Origin: Euwallacea fornicatus
Lineage: Eukaryota > Arthropoda > Insecta > Coleoptera > Curculionidae
Direction: 5' to 3'
Length of the DNA stretch: 64,000 nucleotides
Assembly (NCBI RefSeq): GCF_040115645.1
Contig: NW_027096052.1
Location: 1 to 64,000, forward strand
Made by a program: the position numbers and the translations under genes. How positions within the stretch are numbered: position 1 is the first letter of the stretch; each line of letters begins with the position of its first letter. Below the pieces are notes generated by a model, which worked only from the letters and a program-made list of their open reading frames with translations, searched no databases and was not told where the DNA came from. Shown here in pieces: positions 34,301 through 47,200 of this stretch.

Positions 34301-37300
34301 AAACTCACCAAGACAGAATGAAGCCTTATGAGTCATGATGAAGAGCTCCACGCGGTTATTCTGTTGTCAAATTTTGAAGGTATTTGGAGCTCATTTGCCG
34401 AAGTTACGTAGGTTCAAATCTTGAAAAGTCACGAAAGATGTGTGTTTGAACACATAAATTACTCGTTTTCTAGAAAACTCACCAAGATACAATGAAGCCT
34501 TATGAGTCATGATGAAGAGCTCCACGAGGTGATTCTGTTGTCAAATTTTGAAGGTATTTGGAGCTCATTTGCCGAAGTTACGTAGGTTCAAATCTTGAAA
34601 AGTCACGAAAGATGTGTGTTTGAGCACATAAATTACTCGTTTTCTAGAAAACTCACCAAGATACAATGAAGCCTTATGAGTCATGATGAAGAGCTCAACA
34701 AGGTAATTCTGTTGTCAAATTTTGAAGGCATTTGGAGCTCATTTGCCGAAGTTACGTGGGTTCAAATCTTGAAAAGTCACGAAAGATGTGTGTTTGAGCA
34801 CATAAATTACTCGTTTTCTAGAAAACTCACCAAGATACAATGAAGCCTTATGAGTCATGATGAAGAGCTCCACGAGGTGATTCTGTTGTCAAATTTTGAA
34901 GGCATTTGGAGCTCATTTGCCGAAGTTACGTAGGTTCAAATCTTGAAAAGTCACGAAAGATGTGTGTTTGAGCACATAAACTACTCGTTTTCTAGAAAAC
35001 TCACCAAGACAGAATGAAGCCTTATGAGTCATGATGAAGAGCTCCACGAGGTGATTCTGTTGTCAAATTTTGAAGGTATTTGGAGCTCATTTGCCGAAGT
35101 TACGAGGTTCAAAGCTGGAAAAGTCACGAAAGTTGTGTGTTTGAGCACATAAATTACTCGTTTTCTAGAAAATTCACCAAGATACAATGAAGCCTTATGA
35201 GTCATGATGACGAGTTCCACGAGGTTATTCTGTTGTCAAATTTTGAAGGTATTTGGAGCTCATTTGCCGAAGTTACGTAGGTTCAAATCTTGAAAAGTCA
35301 CGAAAGATGTGTGTTTCAGCACATAAATTACTCGTTTTCTAGAAAACTCACCAAGACAGAATGAAGCCTTATGAGTCATGATGAAGAGCTCAACGAGGTT
35401 ATTCTGTTATTAAATATTGAAGGTATTTGGAGCTCATTTGCCGATGTTACGGAGGTTCAAATCTGGAAAAGTCACGAAAGATGTGTGTTTGAGCACATAA
35501 ATTACTCGTTTTCTCGAAAACTCACCAAGACAGAATGAAGCCTTATGAGTCATGATGAAGTGCTCAACGAGGTTATTCTGTTATTAAATATTGAAGGTAT
35601 TTGGAGCTCATTTGCCGAAGTTACGGAGGTTCAAAGCTGGAAAAGTCACGAAAGTTGTGTGTTTGAGCACATAAATTACTTGTTTTCTAGAAAACTCACC
35701 AAGACAGAATGAAGCCTTATGAGTCATGATGAAGTGCTCAACGAGGTTATTCTGTTATTAAATATTGAAGGTATTTGGAGCTCATTTGCCGAAGTTACGG
35801 AGGTTCAAATCTTGAAAAGTCACGAAAGATGTGTGTTTGAGCACATAAATTACTCGTTTTCTAGAAAACTCACCAAGACAGAATGAAGCCTTATGAGTCA
35901 TGATGAAGAGCTCCACGCGGTTATTCTGTTGTCAAATTTTGAAGGTATTTGGAGTTCATTTGCCGAAGTTACGTAGGTTCAAATCTTGAAAAGTCACGAA
36001 AGATGTGTGTTTGAACACATAAATTACTCGTTTTCTAGAAAACTCACCAAGATACAATGAAGCCTTATGAGTCATGATGAAGAGCTCCACGAGGTGATTC
36101 TGTTGTCAAATTTTGAAGGTATTTGGAGCTCATTTGCCGAAGTTACGTAGGTTCAAATCTTGAAAAGTCACGAAAGATGTGTGTTTGAGCACATAAATTA
36201 CTCGTTTTCTAGAAAACTCACCAAGATACAATGAAGCCTTATGAGTCATGATGAAGAGGTCCACGAGGTGATTCTGTTGTCAAATTTTGAAGGTATTTGG
36301 AGCTCATTTGCCGAAGTTACGGAGGTTCAAATCTTGAAAAGTCACGAAAGATGTGTGTTTGAGCACATAAATTACTCGTTTTCTCGAAAACTCACCAAGA
36401 CAGAATGAAGCCTTATGAGTCATGATGAAGTGCTCAACGAGGTTATTCTGTTATTAAATATTGAAGGTATTTGGAGCTCATTTGCCGAAGTTACGGAGGT
36501 TCAAATCTTGAAAAGTCACGAAAGATGTGTGTTTGAGCACATAAATTACTCGTTTTCTCGAAAACTCACCAAGACAGAATGAAGCCTTATGAGTCATGAT
36601 GAAGTGCTCAACGAGGTTATTCTGTTATTAAATATTGAAGGTATTTGGAGCTCATTTGCCGAAGTTACGGAGGTTCAAATCTTGAAAAGTCACGAAAGAT
36701 GTGTGTTTGAGCACATAAATTACTCGTTTTCTAGAAAACTCACCAAGACAGAATGAAGCCTTATGAGTCATGATGAAGAGCTCCACGCGGTTATTCTGTT
36801 GTCAAATTTTGAAGGTATTTGGAGCTCATTTGCCGAAGTTACGTAGGTTCAAATCTTGAAAAGTCACGAAAGATGTGTGTTTGAACACATAAATTACTCG
36901 TTTTCTAGAAAACTCACCAAGATACAATGAAGCCTTATGAGTCATGATGAAGAGCTCCACGAGGTGATTCTGTTGTCAAATTTTGAAGGTATTTGGAGCT
37001 CATTTGCCGAAGTTACGTAGGTTCAAATCTTGAAAAGTCACGAAAGATGTGTGTTTCAGCACATAAATTACTCGTTTTCTAGAAAACTCACCAAGACAGA
37101 ATGAAGCCTTATGAGTCATGATGAAGAGCTCAACGAGGTTATTCTGTTATTAAATATTGAAGGTATTTGGAGCTCATTTGCCGATGTTACGGAGGTTCAA
37201 ATCTGGAAAAGTCACGAAAGATGTGTGTTTGAGCACATAAATTACTCGTTTTCTCGAAAACTCACCAAGACAGAATGAAGCCTTATGAGTCATGATGAAG

Positions 37301-38447
37301 TGCTCAACGAGGTTATTCTGTTATTAAATATTGAAGGTATTTGGAGCTCATTTGCCGAAGTTACGGAGGTTCAAAGCTGGAAAAGTCACGAAAGTTGTGT
37401 GTTTGAGCACATAAATTACTTGTTTTCTAGAAAACTCACCAAGACAGAATGAAGCCTTATGAGTCATGATGAAGTGCTCAACGAGGTTATTCTGTTATTA
37501 AATATTGAAGGTATTTGGAGCTCATTTGCCGAAGTTACGGAGGTTCAAATCTTGAAAAGTCACGAAAGATGTGTGTTTGAGCACATAAATTACTCGTTTT
37601 CTAGAAAACTCACCAAGACAGAATGAAGCCTTATGAGTCATGATGAAGAGCTCCACGCGGTTATTCTGTTGTCAAATTTTGAAGGTATTTGGAGCTCATT
37701 TGCCGAAGTTACGTAGGTTCAAATCTTGAAAAGTCACGAAAGATGTGTGTTTGAACACATAAATTACTCGTTTTCTCGAAAACTCACCAAGACAGAATGA
37801 AGCCTTATGAGTCATGATGAAGTGCTCAACGAGGTTATTCTGTTATTAAATATTGAAGGTATTTGGAGCTCATTTGCCGAAGTTACGGAGGTTCAAATCT
37901 TGAAAAGTCACGAAAGATGTGTGTTTGAGCACATAAATTACTCGTTTTCTCGAAAACTCACCAAGACAGAATGAAGCCTTATGAGTCATGATGAAGTGCT
38001 CAACGAGGTTATTCTGTTATTAAATATTGAAGGTATTTGGAGCTCATTTGCCGAAGTTACGGAGGTTCAAATCTTGAAAAGTCACGAAAGATGTGTGTTT
38101 GAGCACATAAATTACTCGTTTTCTAGAAAACTCACCAAGACAGAATGAAGCCTTATGAGTCATGATGAAGAGCTCCACGCGGTTATTCTGTTGTCAAATT
38201 TTGAAGGTATTTGGAGCTCATTTGCCGAAGTTACGTAGGTTCAAATCTTGAAAAGTCACGAAAGATGTGTGTTTGAACACATAAATTACTCGTTTTCTAG
38301 AAAACTCACCAAGATACAATGAAGCCTTATGAGTCATGATGAAGAGCTCCACGAGGTGATTCTGTTGTCAAATTTTGAAGGTATTTGGAGCTCATTTGCC
38401 GAAGTTACGTAGGTTCAAATCTTGAAAAGTCACGAAAGATGTGTGTT
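31314..38447. repeat. 10-monomer higher-order repeat, 1740 bp, four copies with deletions
   Basis: The TTTCAGCAC monomer that opens each unit lies at 31314, 32880, 35315 and 37055. Copy 1 lacks the first monomer (1566 bp). Copy 2 is complete and is followed by a 695-bp spacer of four monomers. Copy 3 is complete (1740 bp). Copy 4 lacks two monomers: TTTTCTCG lies 716 bp into it but 1064 bp into copy 2. GGAGTTCATT marks copies 1, 2 and 3 at 31776, 33516 and 35951; copy 4 has GGAGCTC there. The stretches 31321-32880 and 33061-34620 look identical by eye. Confidence 0.85.
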
Positions 38448-41400
38448 TGAGCACATAAATTACTCGTTTTCTAGAAAACTCACCAAGATACAATGAAGCC
38501 TTATGAGTCATGATGAAGAGCTCCACGAGGTGATTCTGTTGTCAAATTTTGAAGGCATTTGGAGCTCATTTGCCGAAGTTACGTAGGTTCAAATCTTGAA
38601 AAGTCACGAAAGATGTGTGTTTGAGCACATAAATTACTCGTTTTCTAGAAAACTCACCAAGACAGAATGAAGCCTTATGAGTCATGATGAAGAGCTCCAC
38701 GCGGTTATTCTGTTGTCAAATTTTGAAGGTATTTGGAGCTCATTTGCCGAAGTTACGTAGGTTCAAATCTTGAAAAGTCACGAAAGATGTGTGTTTGAAC
38801 ACATAAATTACTCGTTTTCTAGAAAACTCACCAAGATACAATGAAGCCTTATGAGTCATGATGAAGAGCTCAACAAGGTAATTCTGTTGTCAAATTTTGA
38901 AGGCATTTGGAGCTCATTTGCCGAAGTTACGTGGGTTCAAATCTTGAAAAGTCACGAAAGATGTGTGTTTGAGCACATAAATTACTCGTTTTCTAGAAAA
39001 CTCACCAAGATACAATGAAGCCTTATGAGTCATGATGAAGAGCTCCACGAGGTGATTCTGTTGTCAAATTTTGAAGGCATTTGGAGCTCATTTGCCGAAG
39101 TTACGTAGGTTCAAATCTTGAAAAGTCACGAAAGATGTGTGTTTGAGCACATAAACTACTCGTTTTCTAGAAAACTCACCAAGACAGAATGAAGCCTTAT
39201 GAGTCATGATGAAGAGCTCCACGAGGTGATTCTGTTGTCAAATTTTGAAGGTATTTGGAGCTCATTTGCCGAAGTTACGTAGGTTCAAATCTTGAAAAGT
39301 CACGAAAGATGTGTGTTTGAGCACATAAACTACTCGTTTTCTAGAAAACTCACCAAGACAGAATGAAGCCTTATGAGTCATGATGAAGAGCTCCACGAGG
39401 TGTTTCTGTTGTCAAATTTTGAAGGTATTTGGAGCTCATTTGCCGAAGTTACGTAGGTTCAAATCTTGAAAAGTCACGAAAGATGTGTGTTTGAACACAT
39501 AAATTACTCGTTTTCTAGAAAACTCACCAAGATACAATGAAGCCTTATGAGTCATGATGAAGAGCTCCACGAGGTGATTCTGTTGTCAAATTTTGAAGGT
39601 ATTTGGAGCTCATTTGCCGAAGTTACGTAGGTTCAAATCTTGAAAAGTCACGAAAGATGTGTGTTTGAGCACATAAATTACTCGTTTTCTAGAAAACTCA
39701 CCAAGATACAATGAAGCCTTATGAGTCATGATGAAGAGCTTCACGAGGTGATTCTGTTGTCAAATTTTGAAGGTATTTGGAGCTCATTTGCCGAAGTTAC
39801 GTAGGTTCAAATCTTGAAAAGTCACGAAAGATGTGTGTTTGAGCACATAAATTACTCGTTTTCTAGAAAACTCACCAAGACAGAATGAAGCCTTATGAGT
39901 CATGATGACGAGCTCCACGAGGTTATTCTGTTGTCAAATTTTGAAGGTATTTGGAGCTCATTTGCCGAAGTTACGAGGTTCAAAGCTGGAAAAGTCACGA
40001 AAGTTGTGTGTTTGAGCACATAAATTAGACGTTCTCTAGAAAACTCACCATGACAGAATGAAGCCTTATGAGTCATGATGAAGAGCTCCACGAGGTGATT
40101 CTGTTGTCAAGTTTTGAAGGTATTTGGAGCTCATTTGCCGAAGTTACGTAGGTTCAAATCTTGAAACGTCAGGAAAGATGTGTGTTTGAGCACATAAATT
40201 ACTCGTTTTCTAGAAAACTCACCAAGACAGAATGAAGCCTTATGAGTCATGATGAAGAGCTCAACAAGGTAATTCTGTTGTCAAATTTTGAAGGCATTTG
40301 GAGCTCATTTGCCGAAGTTACGAGGTTCAAAGCTGGAAAAGTCACGAAAGTTGTGTGTTTGAGCACATAAACTACTCGTTTTCTAGAAAACTCACCAAGA
40401 CAGAATGAAGCCTTATGAGTCATGATGAAGAGCTCCACGAGGTGTTTCTGTTGTCAAATTTTGAAGGTATTTGGAGCTCATTTGCCGAAGTTACGTAGGT
40501 TCAAATCTTGAAAAGTCACGAAAGATGTGTGTTTGAGCACATAAATTACTCGTTTTCTAGAAAACTCACCAAGACAGAATGAAGCCTTATGAGTCATGAT
40601 GACGAGCTCCACGAGGTTATTCTGTTGTCAAATTTTGAAGGTATTTGGAGCTCATTTGCCGAAGTTACGAGGTTCAAAGCTGGAAAAGTCACGAAAGTTG
40701 TGTGTTTGAGCACATAAATTAGACGTTCTCTAGAAAACTCACCATGACAGAATGAAGCCTTATGAGTCATGATGAAGAGCTCCACGAGGTGATTCTGTTG
40801 TCAAGTTTTGAAGGTATTTGGAGCTCATTTGCCGAAGTTACGTAGGTTCAAATCTTGAAAAGTCACGAAAGATGTGTGTTTGAGCACATAAACTACTCGT
40901 TTTCTAGAAAACTCACCAAGACAGAATGAAGCCTTATGAGTCATGATGAAGAGCTCCACGAGGTGATTCTGTTGTCAAGTTTTGAAGGTATTTGGAGCTC
41001 ATTTGCCGAAGTTACGTAGGTTCAAATCTTGAAAAGTCACGAAAGATGTGTGTTTGAGCACATAAACTACTCGTTTTCTAGAAAACTCACCAAGACAGAA
41101 TGAAGCCTTATGAGTCATGATGACGAGCTCCACGAGGTTATTCTGTTGTCAAATTTTGAAGGTATTTGGAGCTCATTTGACGAAGTTACGGAGGTTCAAA
41201 TCTTGAAAAGTCACGAAAGATGTGTGTTTGAGCACATAAATTACTCGTTTTCTAGAAAACTCACCAAGACAGAATGAAGCCTTATGAGTCATGATGAAGA
41301 GCTCAACGAGGTGATTCTGTTGTCAAATTTTGAAGGTATTTGGAGCTCATTTGCCGAAGTTACGTAGGTTCAAATCTTGAAAAGTCACGAAAGATGTGTG

Positions 41401-42713
41401 TTTGAGCACATAAACTACTCGTTTTCTAGAAAACTCACCAAGACAGAATGAAGCCTTATGAGTCATGATGACGAGCTCCACGAGGTTATTCTGTTGTCAA
41501 ATTTTGAAGGTATTTGGAGCTCATTTGACGAAGTTACGGAGGTTCAAATCTTGAAAAGTCACGAAAGATGTGTGTTTGAGCACATAAATTACTCGTTTTC
41601 TAGAAAACTCACCAAGACAGAATGAAGCCTTATGAGTCATGATGAAGAGCTCCACGAGGTGATTCTGTTGTCAAATTTTGAAGGTATTTGGAGCTCATTT
41701 GCCGAAGTTACGGAGGTTCAAATCTTGAAAAGTCACGAAAGATGTGTGTTTGAGCACATAAATTACTCGTTTTCTCGAAAACTCACCAAGACAGAATGAA
41801 GCCTTATGAGTCATGATGAAGTGCTCAACGAGGTTATTCTGTTATTAAATATTGAAGGTATTTGGAGCTCATTTGCCGAAGTTACGGAGGTTCAAATCTT
41901 GAAAAGTCACGAAAGATGTGTGTTTGAGCACATAAATTACTCGTTTTCTCGAAAACTCACCAAGACAGAATGAAGCCTTATGAGTCATGATGAAGTGCTC
42001 AACGAGGTTATTCTGTTATTAAATATTGAAGGTATTTGGAGCTCATTTGCCGAAGTTACGGAGGTTCAAATCTTGAAAAGTCACGAAAGATGTGTGTTTG
42101 AGCACATAAATTACTCGTTTTCTAGAAAACTCACCAAGACAGAATGAAGCCTTATGAGTCATGATGAAGAGCTCCACGCGGTTATTCTGTTGTCAAATTT
42201 TGAAGGTATTTGGAGCTCATTTGCCGAAGTTACGTAGGTTCAAATCTTGAAAAGTCACGAAAGATGTGTGTTTGAACACATAAATTACTCGTTTTCTAGA
42301 AAACTCACCAAGATACAATGAAGCCTTATGAGTCATGATGACGAGTTCCACGAGGTTATTCTGTTGTCAAATTTTGAAGGTATTTGGAGCTCATTTGCCG
42401 AAGTTACGTAGGTTCAAATCTTGAAAAGTCACGAAAGATGTGTGTTTCAGCACATAAATTACTCGTTTTCTAGAAAACTCACCAAGACAGAATGAAGCCT
42501 TATGAGTCATGATGAAGAGCTCAACGAGGTTATTCTGTTATTAAATATTGAAGGTATTTGGAGCTCATTTGCCGAAGTTACGGAGGTTCAAATCTTGAAA
42601 AGTCACGAAAGATGTGTGTTTGAGCACATAAATTACTCGTTTTCTAGAAAACTCACCAAGACAGAATGAAGCCTTATGAGTCATGATGACGAGCTCCACG
42701 AGGTTATTCTGTG
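38447..42713. repeat. Satellite segment with rearranged subtypes and the TTAGACGTTCTC variant
   Basis: Two nearby monomers, near 40025 and 40719, carry ATTAGACGTTCTCTAGAAAA and CACCATGACAG; both changes recur near 48892, 53411 and 56535. The monomer just before each belongs to the 1-bp-short class. Around 41.1-41.6 kb the TTTGACGAAG monomer is duplicated about 348 bp apart. From about 41.7 kb the TTCTCGAAAA monomers reappear. No gene or RNA feature was seen. Confidence 0.65.
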
Positions 42714-44926
42714 GTCAAATTTTGAAGGTATTTGGAGCTCATTTGCCGAAGTTACGGAGGTTCAAATCTTGAAAAGTCACGAAAGATGTGTGTTTGAGCA
42801 CATAAATTACTCGTTTTCTAGAAAACTCACCAAGACAGAATGAAGCCTTATGAGTCATGATGAAGTGCTCAACGAGGTTATTCTGTTATTAAATATTGAA
42901 GGTATTTGGCGCTCATTTGCCGAAGTTACGGAGGTTCAAAGCTGGAAAAGTCACGAAAGTTGTGTGTTTGAGCACATAAATTACTCGTTTTCTAGAAAAA
43001 TCACCAAGACAGAATGAAGCCTTATGAGTCATGATGAAGTGCTCAACGAGGTTATTCTGTTATTAAATATTGAAGGTATTTGGAGCTCATTTGCCGAAGT
43101 TACGGAGGTTCAAATCTTGAAAAGTCACGAAAGATGTGTGTTTGAGCACATAAATTACTCGTTTTCTAGAAAACTCACCAAGACAGAATGAAGCCTTATG
43201 AGTCATGATGAAGAGCTCAACGAGGTGATTCTGTTGTCAAATTTTGAAGGTATTTGGAGCTCATTTGCCGAAGTTACGTAGGTTCAAATCTTGAAAAGTC
43301 ACGAAAGATGTGTGTTTGAGCACATAAACTACTCGTTTTCTAGAAAACTCACCAAGACAGAATGAAGCCTTATGAGTCATGATGAAGAGCTCCACGAGGT
43401 GATTCTGTTGTCAAGTTTTGAAGGTATTTGGAGCTCATTTGCCGAAGTTACGTAGGTTCAAATCTTGAAACGTCAGGAAAGATGTGTGTTTGAGCACATA
43501 AATTACTCGTTTTCTAGAAAACTCACCAAAACAGAATGAAGCCTTATGAGTCATGATGAAGAGCTCAACAAGGTAATTCTGTTGTCAAATTTTGAAGGCA
43601 TTTGGAGCTCATTTGCCGAAGTTACGAGGTTCAAAGCTGGAAAAGTCACGAAAGTTGTGTGTTTGAGCACATAAACTACTCGTTTTCTAGAAAACTCACC
43701 AAGACAGAATGAAGCCTTATGAGTCATGATGAAGAGCTCCACGAGGTTATTCTGTTGTCAAATTTTGAAGGTATTTGGAGCTCATTTGCCGAAGTTACGT
43801 AGGTTCAAATCTTGAAAAGTCACGAAAGATGTGTGTTTGAACACATAAATTACTCGTTTTCTAGAAAACTCACCAAGATACAATGAAGCCTTATGAGTCA
43901 TGATGAAGAGCTCCACGAGGTGATTCTGTTGTCAAATTTTGAAGGTATTTGGAGCTCATTTGCCGAAGTTACGTAGGTTCAAATCTTGAAAAGTCACGAA
44001 AGATGTGTGTTTGAGCACATAAACTACTCGTTTTCTAGAAAACTCACCAAGACAGAATGAAGCCTTATGAGTCATGATGAAGAGCTCCACGAGGTGTTTC
44101 TGTTGTCAAATTTTGAAGGTATTTGGAGCTCATTTGCCGAAGTTACGTAGGTTCAAATCTTGAAAAGTCACGAAAGATGTGTGTTTGAGCACATAAACTA
44201 CTCGTTTTCTAGAAAACTCACCAAGACAGAATGAAGCCTTATGAGTCATGATGAAGTGCTCAACGAGGTTATTCTGTTATTAAATATTGAAGGTATTTGG
44301 AGCTCATTTGCCGAAGTTACGGAGGTTCAAATCTTGAAAAGTCACGAAAGATGTGTGTTTGAGCACATAAATTACTCGTTTTCTAGAAAACTCACCAAGA
44401 CAGAATGAAGCCTTATGAGTCATGATGACGAGCTCCACGAGGTTATTCTGTTGTCAAATTTTGAAGGTATTTGGAGCTCATTTGACGAAGTTACGGAGGT
44501 TCAAATCTTGAAAAGTCACGAAAGATGTGTGTTTGAGCACATAAATTACTCGTTTTCTAGAAAACTCACCAAGATACAATGAAGCCTTATGAGTCATGAT
44601 GAAGAGCTCAACAAGGTAATTCTGTTGTCAAATTTTGAAGGCATTTGGAGCTCATTTGCCGAAGTTACGAGGTTCAAATCTTGAAAAGTCACGAAAGATG
44701 TGTGTTTGAGCACATAAACTACTCGTTTTCTAGAAAACTCACCAAGACAGAATGAAGCCTTATGAGTCATGATGAAGAGCTCCACGAGGTGATTCTGTTG
44801 TCAAATTTTGAAGGTATTTGGAGCTCATTTGCCGAAGTTACGTAGGTTCAAATCTTGAAAAGTCACGAAAGATGTGTGTTTGAGCACATAAACTACTCGT
44901 TTTCTAGAAAACTCACCAAGACAGAA
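42713..44926. repeat. Satellite block colinear with the element insertion site (empty paralogue 2)
   Basis: This block is colinear with 14200-15282 (offset 28513) and then with 19608-20752 (offset 24176), but has no insertion. Its empty site is at 43784-43795. The private change TTTGGCGCTC is shared at 42910 and 14397. Small differences exist: TTAAGGAGG near 14415 against TTACGGAGG here, and GACGAG near 14873 against GAAGAG here. Confidence 0.87.
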
Positions 44927-47200
44927 TGAAGCCTTATGAGTCATGATGAAGAGCTCCACGAGGTGTTTCTGTTGTCAAATTTTGAAGGTATTTGGAGCTC
45001 ATTTGCCGAAGTTACGTAGGTTCAAATCTTGAAAAGTCACGAAAGATGTGTGTTTGAGCACATAAACTACTCGTTTTCTAGAAAACTCACCAAGACAGAA
45101 TGAAGCCTTATGAGTCATGATGAAGTGCTCAACGAGGTTATTCTGTTATTAAATATTGAAGGTATTTGGAGCTCATTTGCCGAAGTTACGGAGGTTCAAA
45201 TCTTGAAAAGTCACGAAAGATGTGTGTTTGAGCAAATAAATTACTCGTTTTCTAGAAAACTCACCAAGACAGAATGAAGCCTTATGAGTCATGATGACGA
45301 GCTCCACGAGGTTATTCTGTTGTCAAATTTTGAAGGTATTTGGAGCTCATTTGACGAAGTTACGGAGGTTCAAATCTTGAAAAGTCACGAAAGATGTGTG
45401 TTTGAGCACATAAATTACTCGTTTTCTAGAAAACTCACCAAGACAGAATGAAGCCTTATGAGTCATGATGAAGAGCTCAACGAGGTGATTCTGTTGTCAA
45501 ATTTTGAAGGTATTTGGAGCTCATTTGCCGAAGTTACGTAGGTTCAAATCTTGAAAAGTCACGAAAGATGTGTGTTTGAGCACATAAACTACTCGTTTTC
45601 TAGAAAACTCACCAAGACAGAATGAAGCCTTATGAGTCATGATGAAGAGCTCCACGAGGTGATTCTGTTGTCAAATTTTGAAGGTATTTGGAGCTCATTT
45701 GCCGAAGTTACGGAGGTTCAAATCTTGAAAAGTCACGAAAGATGTGTGTTTGAGCACATAAATTACTCGTTTTCTAGAAAACTCACCAAGATACAATGAA
45801 GCCTTATGAGTCATGATGAAGAGCTCAACAAGGTAATTCTGTTGTCAAATTTTGAAGGCATTTGGAGCTCATTTGCCGAAGTTACGTAGGTTCAAATCTT
45901 GAAAAGTCACGAAAGATGTGTGTTTGAGCACATAAACTACTCGTTTTCTAGAAAACTCACCAAGACAGAATGAAGCCTTATGAGTCATGATGAAGAGCTT
46001 CACGAGGTGATTCTGTTGTCAAATTTTGAAGGTATTTGGAGCTCATTTGCCGAAGTTACGAGGTTCAAAGCTGGAAAAGTCACGAAAGATGTGTGTTTGA
46101 GCACATAAACTACTCGTTTTCTAGAAAACTCACCAAGACAGAATGAAGCCTTATGAGTCATGATGACGAGTTCCACGAGGTTATTCTGTTGTCAAATTTT
46201 GAAGGTATTTGGAGCTCATTTGCCGAAGTTACGTAGGTTCAAATCTTGAAAAGTCACGAAAGATGTGTGTTTCAGCACATAAATTACTCGTTTTCTAGAA
46301 AACTCACCAAGACAGAATGAAGCCTTATGAGTCATGATGAAGAGCTCAACGAGGTTATTCTGTTATTAAATATTGAAGGTATTTGGAGCTCATTTGCCGA
46401 TGTTACGGAGGTTCAAATCTGGAAAAGTCACGAAAGATGTGTGTTTGAGCACATAAATTACTCGTTTTCTCGAAAACTCACCAAGACAGAATGAAGCCTT
46501 ATGAGTCATGATGAAGTGCTCAACGAGGTTATTCTGTTATTAAATATTGAAGGTATTTGGAGCTCATTTGCCGAAGTTACGGAGGTTCAAAGCTGGAAAA
46601 GTCACGAAAGTTGTGTGTTTGAGCACATAAATTACTTGTTTTCTAGAAAACTCACCAAGACAGAATGAAGCCTTATGAGTCATGATGAAGTGCTCAACGA
46701 GGTTATTCTGTTATTAAATATTGAAGGTATTTGGAGCTCATTTGCCGATGTTACGGAGGTTCAAATCTGGAAAAGTCACGAAAGATGTGTGTTTGAGCAC
46801 ATAAATTACTCGTTTTCTCGAAAACTCACCAAGACAGAATGAAGCCTTATGAGTCATGATGAAGAGCTCAACAAGGTAATTCTGTTGTCAAATTTTGAAG
46901 GCATTTGGAGCTCATTTGCCGAAGTTACGTAGGTTCAAATCTTGAAAAGTCACGAAAGATGTGTGTTTGAACACATAAATTACTCGTTTTCTAGAAAACT
47001 CACCAAGATACAATGAAGCCTTATGAGTCATGATGAAGAGCTCAACGAGGTTATTCTGTTATTAAATATTGAAGGTATTTGGAGCTCATTTGCCGATGTT
47101 ACGGAGGTTCAAATCTGGAAAAGTCACGAAAGATGTGTGTTTGAACACATAAATTACTCGTTTTCTAGAAAACTCACCAAGATACAATGAAGCCTTATGA
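44926..47200. repeat. Satellite segment with a further partial copy of the 10-monomer unit
   Basis: The stretch from about 44926 to 46070 follows the monomer order seen at about 9290-10430. TTTCAGCAC at 46271 opens a partial 10-monomer unit whose order is then scrambled: the GCCGATGTTACGG monomer occurs three times within about 700 bp (46397, 46745, 47092). A haplotype switch lies at 46074-46090. No other feature was seen. Confidence 0.6.
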
